DNA of 36,063 nt. Source: Planctomycetota bacterium (GTDB taxonomy: Bacteria > Planctomycetota > Planctomycetia > Pirellulales > Thermoguttaceae). Positions 1-7,212 of the stretch are shown here, one piece after another; within the stretch, counting starts at the first letter, position 1; every line of letters begins with the position of its first letter. A model generated the notes under the pieces. That model ran no database searches and was not told the DNA's origin. It saw nothing but the letters and a program-made list of their open reading frames with translations. The stretch covers positions 1 through 36,063 of the forward strand of contig JANXOJ010000474.1 in the NCBI GenBank assembly GCA_025353625.1, written 5' to 3'. The translations under genes were made by a program, and so were the position numbers.

Positions 1-134
1 GGGTGGCTGCGCGAAAATTGGCCAATTGACGGGCCGTACTCTCAACGACTGTCAACCCTAAGCACCTCAGACGCGCGCATGGGAAATTAAGAGTGAATCC
101 TTCACAAGCGCGTCGCGCTAATGTGCCGGCTGCC

Positions 135-163
135 TTGCTTCTTCCCCGGTTTGGCGCGATAAT
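135..163 (+). promoter_or_regulatory. possible sigma70-like promoter of putA
   Basis: TTGCTT (135-140) and GATAAT (158-163) are separated by 17 nt, close to the -35/-10 consensus. Transcription would begin near 170, just ahead of the GGAAAGGA ribosome-binding site, leaving a very short leader. Nothing else is recognisable in bases 1-134. The call rests on sequence resemblance alone. Confidence 0.35.
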
Positions 164-183
164 TTTCCTGGAAAGGATTGGTT

Positions 184-3177
184 ATGGCATGGTTTGGTCG
201 TAAAGAAGCCGCTTCAGCCTCAGAAAACCTCGCGGCGAGCGGGGCCGATGACGAGCTTGACCGCCGAACGATGGAAATCGGTAGCCGGCTGCTTGCCGCT
301 GCACGAAACCATCGCAAGGGTCTCTTTTCGAGCAGCTTTTGGTCCGATCAACTCGTTGCCTGGACGATGAAGGACGCCGGCTTTCGCACGCAGTTGTTCC
401 GCTTCATCGATGTTTTTCCCATGCTTCGCACGCCCGATCAAGTACACGACTATCTGACCGACTATCTCGGACAGCCGGGCGTCACGTTGCCGATGGGCCT
501 CGATGTTGGCCTTAAGGCTGGGCGGCTGGCCAAGAGTGTGGTGGCCAAAACGGTCGCCGATCGCGTGGAATCAATGGCACGCAGCTTTATTGCCGGAAGC
601 GATGCGACGGAGGCCCTGCCGGTGCTGAAAAAACTTTGGCACCAGGGCGTCGCCTTCAGTATTGATCTGCTGGGCGAGGCGTGTGTGAGCGATGCCGAAG
701 CGGACGTATATCAGCAACGCTATCTCGATCTGCTGGATACCCTGCCGGCTGAAGTAAAGCGTTGGCCGGCCAATCCACGATTGGAAAGCGACCACCTTGG
801 CCCCGTGCCGCGAACGAGCATCTCGATCAAGATCAGCGCATTGTGTGCGCGCACGGACGCCATTGATATCTCGGGTTCGCTCAATGCACTAGCGGCCGCG
901 TTGCAACCGATCTTAAAAAAGGCCGCTGCGCTCGACGTGATGGTCTACTTCGATATGGAGTCGTTCGCCGTCAAAGACCTGACGCTGGCCCTGTTCCGGC
1001 GATGTTGCCAGACCATCGACTTTCACGCCGGAATTGCCTTGCAAGCTTACCTTCGCAGTGGGCCGGACGATGCGGCCGCGCTGATTGCGTGGGCTCGCGA
1101 GAGCGGCCGTCAGGTGACGGTGCGACTGATCAAGGGGGCCTACTGGGATTATGAGGTCATTCATGCCGAACGGATGGGTTGGCCCGTGCCGGTTTGGACC
1201 GATAAACGCAGTACCGACGCCTGCTTCGAGTTCATGGCCAAGCGATTTATCGAGGCGGCTCCGCATCGCGCAGGCCAAGGCGGCGTGAAGTTGGCCCTCG
1301 GCTCGCACAACGTCCGCTCGATTGCCTATTGTTTGGCCCTGTTGGAATCGAAGGGTATCTCCGAGTCCGCGATTGAATTTCAAAAACTCTACGGCATGGC
1401 CGATCCGCTTCGCGAGGCCCTCGTCGAACGAGGAGTGCGCGTGCGCGAGTACCTGCCGGTCGGCGAGATGATCCCCGGCATGGCCTATCTCGTTCGCCGC
1501 TTGCTGGAAAATACGTCGAATCAATCGTGGCTCCGCGCTGGATTTGCGACCGATGCCGCCGACGATATCCTTTTAGCGGCACCCCGTCCTTCCCCCGACG
1601 AAACGCCGCAATCGCCGGCGGCTGTTGGCGCGTCGGCTGCGCGCAGGCACCAACTTTCGCCGGCAATCGATGGCTTGGGCGATGGATTACCGATGTTCAA
1701 CGAGCCATTACGGAACTTTGCGATGGAGCCGCAGCGCGAGCAATTTGCTCGCGCCGTCGCGTCAACGACGATCCCCAAGGTTGCAAAAATCGTCGGAATC
1801 GAACCGTGTCGCCAAGCGATTGCCGCGGCGGCGGCCGCTTTTCCCGCTTGGCGCGATGCCGATCCGTTGGAACGTTCCAAAAGCATCGTCCGCGCCGCCG
1901 GGTTGTTGCGATCGCGGCGCGACGAACTCTCCGCTGCGATGATTCGAGAAGCCGGCAAGACCTGGCGCGAGGCCGATGGAGATATCTGCGAAGCAATCGA
2001 TTTCTGCGAATACTACGCACGGGTGGCGGTTGGACTCTTCCAGCCGCAACGACTGGGCCGATTCGTCGGTGAGGTCAATTTTCAATGGTATCAGCCTCGC
2101 GGTGTGGTAGCGGTAATCAGCCCGTGGAATTTTCCCCTGGCCATCTGCGCCGGCATGACGACGGCCGCGCTTGCAACCGGCAATACGGTCGTCGTCAAAC
2201 CATCGTCGCAAACGCGCGGCATTGCCTTGCGTCTTTGTGAGATTCTTTGGCAAGCGGGCGTCCCGAACGATGTCTTGCAGTTCATGCCCGGCAGCGGTCG
2301 GGAGATGGGCGATGTCTTGGTGAGCGATCCGCGAATTGCCGCGATTGCTTTTACAGGCTCGAAGGAAATTGGGCTTCGCATCCTTCGCCTCGCTGCGGAA
2401 GTGCCGCCGCAACAGCAGTCGGTCAAGAAGGTGGTTTGCGAAATGGGCGGTAAGAACGCGATCATCGTCGACGATTCGGCCGACCTCGACGAGGCCGTGC
2501 TGGGGATTCGGCAATCGGCGTTTGGATATAGCGGCCAGAAGTGTTCGGCATGCAGCAGGGTTATTGTGCTGGATGGAATCCACGACCTATTGCTTCGCCG
2601 CCTCGTCGAGTCCACACGGGCGTTGGTGATCGACGATCCGGCTGCCCCCGGCACGGACATCGGCCCGGTGATCGACGAATCGGCGGCCAGAAAAATTCGC
2701 GAATATATCGAGATCGGCAAATCGGAAGGTCGCCTGGAGTTGGCTGGCCAGGTTCCCGTCGGGCTGGCCGAACACGTTGGCAAACCCTATATCGGGCCGC
2801 ATATTTTTTCCGGGATTGAAGTCCAACATCGCTTGGCACGGGAAGAGATTTTTGGCCCCGTGTTGGCCGTACAGCGTGCCAAAAGTTTTGGTGAGGCGGT
2901 CGATCTTGCCAACGCTAGCGAATACAAGCTGACGGGGGGCGTTTTCAGCCGCAGGCCGGCCCACGTCGAGGTGGCCAAGCAGCAATTTCGCGTGGGAAAC
3001 CTCTATTTGAACCGGGGCATCACCGGTGCCGCAGTTGGCCGCCAGCCGTTCGGAGGGTTCGGCATGTCGGGTACTGGTAGTAAGGCCGGGGGAGCCGACT
3101 ATCTGCTACACTTCGTGGAGCCTCGATCCTCGACGGAAAACACCATGCGCCACGGCTTCGCCCCTGGGTTAGAATAG
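184..3177 (+). CDS. putA: bifunctional proline dehydrogenase / L-glutamate gamma-semialdehyde dehydrogenase (PutA-like)
   Basis: This enzyme oxidises proline to P5C with FAD and then glutamate semialdehyde to glutamate with NAD+. The N-terminal half holds a proline dehydrogenase barrel, with SIKISAL, YFDMESFAVKDL, RLIKGAYWDYE, LGSHNVRS and the FAD-side motif REYLPVGEMIPGMAYLVRRL. The C-terminal half is an aldehyde dehydrogenase with ISPWNFPLAI, FTGSKEIG, general-base Glu753 in CEMGGKN, catalytic Cys787 in GQKCSACSR, EEIFGPV and QPFGGFGMSG. At 997 residues it is shorter than enterobacterial trifunctional PutA and lacks the ribbon-helix-helix repressor domain, so it should not regulate itself. 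I chose ATG 184 because the GGAAAGGA site (170-177) lies 6 nt upstream, while the in-frame TTG at 178 directly abuts it. It is a single gene, functionally unrelated to the downstream pho genes. Identification is secure; the symbol follows the bifunctional convention. Confidence 0.95.
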   Translation: MAWFGRKEAASASENLAASGADDELDRRTMEIGSRLLAAARNHRKGLFSSSFWSDQLVAWTMKDAGFRTQLFRFIDVFPMLRTPDQVHDYLTDYLGQPGVTLPMGLDVGLKAGRLAKSVVAKTVADRVESMARSFIAGSDATEALPVLKKLWHQGVAFSIDLLGEACVSDAEADVYQQRYLDLLDTLPAEVKRWPANPRLESDHLGPVPRTSISIKISALCARTDAIDISGSLNALAAALQPILKKAAALDVMVYFDMESFAVKDLTLALFRRCCQTIDFHAGIALQAYLRSGPDDAAALIAWARESGRQVTVRLIKGAYWDYEVIHAERMGWPVPVWTDKRSTDACFEFMAKRFIEAAPHRAGQGGVKLALGSHNVRSIAYCLALLESKGISESAIEFQKLYGMADPLREALVERGVRVREYLPVGEMIPGMAYLVRRLLENTSNQSWLRAGFATDAADDILLAAPRPSPDETPQSPAAVGASAARRHQLSPAIDGLGDGLPMFNEPLRNFAMEPQREQFARAVASTTIPKVAKIVGIEPCRQAIAAAAAAFPAWRDADPLERSKSIVRAAGLLRSRRDELSAAMIREAGKTWREADGDICEAIDFCEYYARVAVGLFQPQRLGRFVGEVNFQWYQPRGVVAVISPWNFPLAICAGMTTAALATGNTVVVKPSSQTRGIALRLCEILWQAGVPNDVLQFMPGSGREMGDVLVSDPRIAAIAFTGSKEIGLRILRLAAEVPPQQQSVKKVVCEMGGKNAIIVDDSADLDEAVLGIRQSAFGYSGQKCSACSRVIVLDGIHDLLLRRLVESTRALVIDDPAAPGTDIGPVIDESAARKIREYIEIGKSEGRLELAGQVPVGLAEHVGKPYIGPHIFSGIEVQHRLAREEIFGPVLAVQRAKSFGEAVDLANASEYKLTGGVFSRRPAHVEVAKQQFRVGNLYLNRGITGAAVGRQPFGGFGMSGTGSKAGGADYLLHFVEPRSSTENTMRHGFAPGLE

Positions 3178-3192
3178 AAAAGCTTGCCAAAT

Positions 3193-3236
3193 CCTCACAT
3201 TGACATAACATTCCGCTAACACTTTCGGTGTAAGCT
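3193..3236 (+). promoter_or_regulatory. Pho-box-like triple repeat and -10 element of phoB
   Basis: Three heptamers lie in an exact 11-bp phase: CCTCACA (3193-3199), CATAACA (3204-3210) and GCTAACA (3215-3221). The E. coli PhoB box has the same geometry of 7-bp repeats with 4-bp spacers. Nine nucleotides after the last repeat is TAAGCT (3231-3236), a TAnnnT -10 candidate. There is no -35 hexamer, as expected for an activator-dependent PhoB promoter. The same arrangement occurs before pstS. It suggests autoregulation of phoBR. Confidence 0.65.
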
Positions 3237-3298
3237 CGTTACCTATGCTTACAGAATCAATACCGAATCACCGGCACAATGAATGCGGAATCTCAACG

Positions 3299-4003
3299 AT
3301 GAAAAAGTCCGTCTTGATCGTGGAGGACGAGGAAGACATTCGTGAGTTGGTTAGCTATCACCTGCTCAAAGAAGGTTACCAGGTATCGAGCGTCGCCTCG
3401 GGCGAAGAGGCGATTAAGGTTGCCGAACAACAGATGCCCGATCTGATTCTTCTCGACGTAATGCTGCCCGGCATGGACGGCATGACCGTTTGCCAGCGGC
3501 TTCGTGCGGCACCCAAGACGGCAGATGTGGCGATCGTGATGTTGACGGCCAAGAGCGAAGAAGCCGACATCATCCGGGGCCTAAATCTAGGTGCCACCGA
3601 TTATGTAACGAAGCCGTTCAGCCCACGCGTACTACTTGCCCGCGTCCGCGCCGTATTGCGGCGCCAAACTACGGTTGCCCCCGAGCAGGAAACCGACCTC
3701 GAAGATCGCGACGAAGTCATTGAGATTCACGACTTAGTCATACATCCTGGGCGGCATGAGGTGCGCATCAAAGACAGTCCAGTGACGTTGAGTTCCACGG
3801 AGTTCCGCGTCTTGTACTTTCTCGCCGCGCGGCCGGGATGGGTTTTTAGTCGGCAGCAGATTCTCGACGGCGTACACGGCGACAACTACGCCATCACGGA
3901 TCGCGCGGTGGACGTGCAGATCGTCGGCCTGAGAAAAAAGCTGGGCGATTCCGGCAAGTTCATCGAGACGGTTCGGGGTGTCGGCTATCGATTTAAGGAA
4001 TAA
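3299..4003 (+). CDS. phoB: phosphate regulon response regulator PhoB
   Basis: This is an OmpR/PhoB-family two-component response regulator. The receiver domain covers about residues 1-120, with the acidic pair in LIVEDEEDIRE, phospho-acceptor Asp53 in LILLDVMLPGMDG, a Thr in MLTAK and Lys in YVTKPFSP. The C-terminal winged-helix DNA-binding domain has the typical STEFRVLYFLAARPGWVFSRQQIL stretch and ends in ETVRGVGYRFKE. The frame is open from ATG 3245, but that codon sits just after the predicted -10 element. ATG 3299 gives a 234-residue protein beginning MKKSVLIVEDEEDI, which matches family length. It is followed 3 nt later by phoR and then by the pst genes, which supports PhoB over a generic regulator. 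It likely binds the 11-bp-phased repeats before phoB and pstS. Confidence 0.93.
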   Translation: MKKSVLIVEDEEDIRELVSYHLLKEGYQVSSVASGEEAIKVAEQQMPDLILLDVMLPGMDGMTVCQRLRAAPKTADVAIVMLTAKSEEADIIRGLNLGATDYVTKPFSPRVLLARVRAVLRRQTTVAPEQETDLEDRDEVIEIHDLVIHPGRHEVRIKDSPVTLSSTEFRVLYFLAARPGWVFSRQQILDGVHGDNYAITDRAVDVQIVGLRKKLGDSGKFIETVRGVGYRFKE

Positions 4004-4006
4004 GCG

Positions 4007-5935
4007 ATGCGCCGCAGTCGCCTAATTTGGCAAGTTCTTTTTGCTGCGGCATCGATCGCTACGGCGGTCGCCGCGTTATTGGGAATCCATGCCGCGCGGC
4101 GTGCGGCTTCCTTCTGTGAAAGTGCGATCTGGAACAAACTCGAAGTGGCCGCCTCAGCCTGCAATGCAAGGCTTGCCGCCTCCATTTCTCCCGGCGCTTA
4201 CTTGGGAGAGGGGCAGGCTGCGAGGGCGAATTCCACGAAATTACGCGATGTCTGCCGCGAGTTGAGCGATCAACTCGACATTCGACTCACGATCATCTTG
4301 CCGTCGGGCAAAGTCGTCGCCGACAGTTCCGAAGATGCGGCCACGATGGACAATCATCGCGAGCGTCCGGAAATCGTTGCGGCACTATCGGGTTCCGCCG
4401 GGCATTCGATCCGCATGAGTACCACGCGGCGAGAATTATTCATGTATCTTGCCGTCCCCGTGTGGCAGGGCAAAGAGGTAGCCGCCGTGGTTCGGACCTC
4501 GGTTCCCTCGGTGACGTTTAGCCGCGTCGTTACCCCGATTTACGTTGAAATCGCCTTAACGGGCATACTTTTCGCGACCCTCGCCATCGGCGGAACCTTT
4601 CTGGTTGTACGGCGGTTGGCCCGTTCGATCGACGATGTGCGGCACGGCGTCGAACACTTTGCACAGGGTGATTGGAAATACCGTTTGCCCGACTTTCGAT
4701 CGGAGGAATTCGGCATGTTGGCAGATTCTCTCAACGCAATGGCGACACATCTCGATGAACGGATTCAGAAAATTCTTCATCAGCAGAGCGAACACCAAGC
4801 CATGTTGTCGAGCATGGAAGAAGGCGTCATGGCCGTCGATCGCTCCGGCACGGTCCTGAGCATCAACGAGCCGTGTGCCGCGCTGTTGGGTGTCGAAGTC
4901 GAAAAACTTCGCGGCCGTAGCATCTATGAGACGTTGCGCAAGCCCGACCTATTGAAATTCATCGAACGGTCGCTGGAGAGCACGCGGTCGTTGGACGGCG
5001 ATTTGCGTTTTTACAGTCCGGAAGAACGTTGGCTCCTCGCCCACGGCACGCCCTTGCACGACGCCCGCAACCAGCGGATTGGAGTGCTCGTCGTGCTGCA
5101 CGACGTCACGCGCTTGCGGCACTTGGAAAACGTCCGCCGCGACTTTGTCGCCAACGTGTCGCACGAGCTTCGCACGCCAATCACTTCCATCAAGGGCTTC
5201 GTCGAAACGCTCATCGACGACGGCTTCGACGATCGGGCCAACGCCACGCGGTTCCTGGGCATCGTACTGCGGCAGGTCAACCGCTTGGACGCCATCATCA
5301 ACGATCTTTTGTTGCTCTCCCGCGTCGAGCGCGGCAACGACGACCAACGCATCGAAACCGATGCGGAGCCGATTGTCGACATCCTCCGCGTGGCGATGGA
5401 GACGTGCGAAAAGAAGGCGCACGATAAGTCCGTCGAAGTTGTCGTTGACTGCCAGACGGACCTAGTCGCCAAGATCAACGCCCCGCTGCTAGAACAGGCG
5501 GTGATCAATCTTATCGACAATGCGATCAAGTATAGCGAAGCGGGCAGCAGTGTAAGGGTCGAAGCGTTTCGCGACGATAACAGCGCGGTGATACGCGTGC
5601 TCGACAATGGCTGCGGGATTGCGGCCAATCACGTTCCGCGACTTTTCGAGCGGTTCTATCGCGTCGATAAGGCGCGCAGCCGGGAACTGGGCGGCACCGG
5701 CCTGGGGCTGGCCATCGTCAAACACATTATGACGGCCCACCAGGGAACGGTGCATGTGGAAAGTGTTGTCGGGCGAGGGAGCATCTTCTCGCTCCGACTG
5801 CCTTTGACCCCCCAGGCCACCAAAGACCAGGCCACCAAAGACCAGGCCCCCAATGCCCCGGCATTTGATCGTCTGGCAGTTGGCGGCGCGGCGGTTGGCG
5901 GCGCGGAGAATACTGTAATGCACTTGCAGGGTTGA
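4007..5935 (+). CDS. phoR: phosphate regulon sensor histidine kinase PhoR
   Basis: This membrane histidine kinase would phosphorylate PhoB. In order it has an N-terminal membrane segment (about residues 5-27), an extracytoplasmic region of about 150 residues, a second membrane segment (EIALTGILFATLAIGGTFLV), a HAMP linker, a PAS domain (MLSSMEEGVMAVDRSG to VLHDVT) and HisKA with phospho-acceptor His386 in NVSHELRTPITSIKGF. An HATPase domain follows, with N box NLIDNAIKYS, G1 box DNGCGIA and G2 box GGTGLGLAIVKHI. At 642 residues it is larger than E. coli PhoR because it has a real periplasmic domain, as in Bacillus-type PhoR. The last ~40 residues, after LRLPLTP, are encoded by two short tandem repeats and look unstructured. 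It starts 3 nt after phoB. The PhoR name rests on position next to phoB and pst. Confidence 0.9.
   Translation: MRRSRLIWQVLFAAASIATAVAALLGIHAARRAASFCESAIWNKLEVAASACNARLAASISPGAYLGEGQAARANSTKLRDVCRELSDQLDIRLTIILPSGKVVADSSEDAATMDNHRERPEIVAALSGSAGHSIRMSTTRRELFMYLAVPVWQGKEVAAVVRTSVPSVTFSRVVTPIYVEIALTGILFATLAIGGTFLVVRRLARSIDDVRHGVEHFAQGDWKYRLPDFRSEEFGMLADSLNAMATHLDERIQKILHQQSEHQAMLSSMEEGVMAVDRSGTVLSINEPCAALLGVEVEKLRGRSIYETLRKPDLLKFIERSLESTRSLDGDLRFYSPEERWLLAHGTPLHDARNQRIGVLVVLHDVTRLRHLENVRRDFVANVSHELRTPITSIKGFVETLIDDGFDDRANATRFLGIVLRQVNRLDAIINDLLLLSRVERGNDDQRIETDAEPIVDILRVAMETCEKKAHDKSVEVVVDCQTDLVAKINAPLLEQAVINLIDNAIKYSEAGSSVRVEAFRDDNSAVIRVLDNGCGIAANHVPRLFERFYRVDKARSRELGGTGLGLAIVKHIMTAHQGTVHVESVVGRGSIFSLRLPLTPQATKDQATKDQAPNAPAFDRLAVGGAAVGGAENTVMHLQG
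5813..5848 (+). repeat. 15-bp tandem repeat in the phoR tail
   Basis: The unit CAGGCCACCAAAGAC occurs at 5813-5827 and 5828-5842, followed by a partial CAGGCC (5843-5848). The 15-bp length keeps the frame and encodes a repeated QATKD in PhoR. Confidence 0.8.
5879..5908 (+). repeat. second 15-bp tandem repeat in the phoR tail
   Basis: Two near-identical copies of GTTGGCGGCGCGGNG occupy 5879-5893 and 5894-5908. They encode VGGAA/VGGAE just before the phoR stop. The unit is unrelated in sequence to the upstream 15-bp repeat. Confidence 0.75.
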
Positions 5936-5999
5936 GAAGCTATGCAAAAAGCTGCAACAGCTCCTGGATCGCTCCCATGTTAAGTAATTTTATGGTGAT

Positions 6000-6054
6000 T
6001 ATAACGCGAATTTAACAATATACTCACACTTCGCTAACATTCTCCAGCTAGCAT
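6000..6054 (+). promoter_or_regulatory. Pho-box-like repeats and -10 element of the pst operon
   Basis: Heptamers in an exact 11-bp phase are TATAACG (6000, weaker), TTTAACA (6011), ACTCACA (6022) and GCTAACA (6033). Nine nucleotides after the last is TAGCAT (6049-6054). GCTAACA, the 11-bp phase and the 9-nt gap to TAnnnT are all shared with the phoB promoter. This supports co-regulation of phoBR and pstSCAB by PhoB under phosphate starvation. Transcription would start near 6061. Confidence 0.68.
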
Positions 6055-6060
6055 TTATGC

Positions 6061-6231
6061 GTTTAGCTGTGAGATGGGTCTCACGGTGCAAATCCGGGTG
6101 GGCACTAAAAGGCGTTGATTGTGCAACATCAAACATCATTACCGCCTATTATGGGGGGTATGAATTTGCTGTGGCTCACTTTGTGCGACCGATCCGGGCT
6201 GTGTGAAAAAAGATGTTCTAAGGAGATTTGA
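6061..6231 (+). other. structured pstS 5' leader with hairpin and possible upstream ORFs
   Basis: About 170 nt separate the predicted start of transcription from pstS. A perfect hairpin sits at 6069-6084, with arms GTGAGA and TCTCAC and loop TGGG. Two short frames are open: 6074-6118 (14 codons) and 6151-6231 (26 codons, internal ATG at 6160). The second stops with TGA directly before the pstS ATG. The pstS ribosome-binding site AAGGAG (6220-6225) lies inside that frame. I recognise no known riboswitch. Confidence 0.4.
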
Positions 6232-7209
6232 ATGCATTGCTTTCCTTTCAAGCGGCTCGGAACTTGGGCCGTGATTTCCTGTGCGGCCGCATTTGTTACA
6301 ATAATGTCGCCGGCTAAGGCCGATGGGCCAGCCGAATATCAAAAGGCCGGGGATGTTTCCGGCACCATGACTAGCATCGGTTCCGACACGCTGCTGAACC
6401 TGATGAATTTCTGGGCCGACGAATTCAAGAAAATGTACCCCAACGTGACGTTCCAGATCGAGGGCAAGGGTTCGGCGACGGCCCCCCCGGCCCTGATCGA
6501 AGGCAAAGCACTGTTAGCTCCCATGTCGCGAACGATGAAGCCGGAGGAAGAAGACAAGTTCGAGGCCAAATATGGCTTTAAGCCGACTCGTTTCGACGTC
6601 GCATTGGATTGCTTGGCAGTCTACGTACACAAAGACAATCCAGTAAAGGGGTTCACGCTTTCCCAGTTGGACTGCATTTTCTCGAAGACTCGCAAGAGCG
6701 GATTTTCGGAAGTCACGACGTGGGGTCAGGCCGACCTCAAAGATGCCGGCTGGGCCGATCTGCCGCTAAGCATCTACGGACGCAACTCGGAAAGCGGCAC
6801 GTATGCCTTCTTCAAGGAGCACGTCCTTCTGAAGGGCGATTTCAAGGATACCGTTAAACAGCAGCCCGGTTCCGCCGGCGTGATTGACGCAGTTGCCAAG
6901 GATCGCCAGGGCATCGGCTATTCGGGCATTGGCTACAAGACTTCGGAGGTCCGCGCCGTCCCGCTTGCGAAGACGGAGAACGACAAGCTCGTCGAGCCGA
7001 CGTTTGAAAACGCGATCAATAAGACCTATCCGCTGGGACGCACGCTGTACATTTACGTCTCGAAGAAGCCGAGCGAGCCGCTCCCGCCGGGCGTTAAGGA
7101 ATTCTTAAAGTACGTCCTTTCAAAGCAAGGCCAGACAATTGTCGTGAAGGACGGATACGGCCAACTACCGGATAAAATGATCGATAAGAACATCAAGCTG
7201 CTCGATTGA
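6232..7209 (+). CDS. pstS: phosphate ABC transporter substrate-binding protein PstS
   Basis: This exported protein captures inorganic phosphate for the PstCAB transporter. An N-terminal signal peptide is visible (basic start, hydrophobic AVISCAAAFVTIM, likely cleavage after SPAKA). The mature part has PstS-type ligand motifs: GTMTSIGSDTLLNL near the N-terminus, EGKGSATAPPALIEG, and GRNSESGTYAFFKEH with the Ser/Gly/Thr phosphate contacts in the second lobe. At 325 residues it has family length. AAGGAG (6220-6225) is 6 nt before the ATG. It is first in pstS-pstC-pstA-pstB and preceded by a Pho-box-like promoter. There is no lipobox cysteine, so it is probably periplasmic and soluble. Confidence 0.93.
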   Translation: MHCFPFKRLGTWAVISCAAAFVTIMSPAKADGPAEYQKAGDVSGTMTSIGSDTLLNLMNFWADEFKKMYPNVTFQIEGKGSATAPPALIEGKALLAPMSRTMKPEEEDKFEAKYGFKPTRFDVALDCLAVYVHKDNPVKGFTLSQLDCIFSKTRKSGFSEVTTWGQADLKDAGWADLPLSIYGRNSESGTYAFFKEHVLLKGDFKDTVKQQPGSAGVIDAVAKDRQGIGYSGIGYKTSEVRAVPLAKTENDKLVEPTFENAINKTYPLGRTLYIYVSKKPSEPLPPGVKEFLKYVLSKQGQTIVVKDGYGQLPDKMIDKNIKLLD

Positions 7210-7212
7210 TGC

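Noticed and set aside
6061-6231. Known riboswitch in the pstS leader
   Set aside because: The segment GGTGCAAATCCGGGTGGG looked superficially like a ligand-binding RNA core, but no consensus of a class I know fits.
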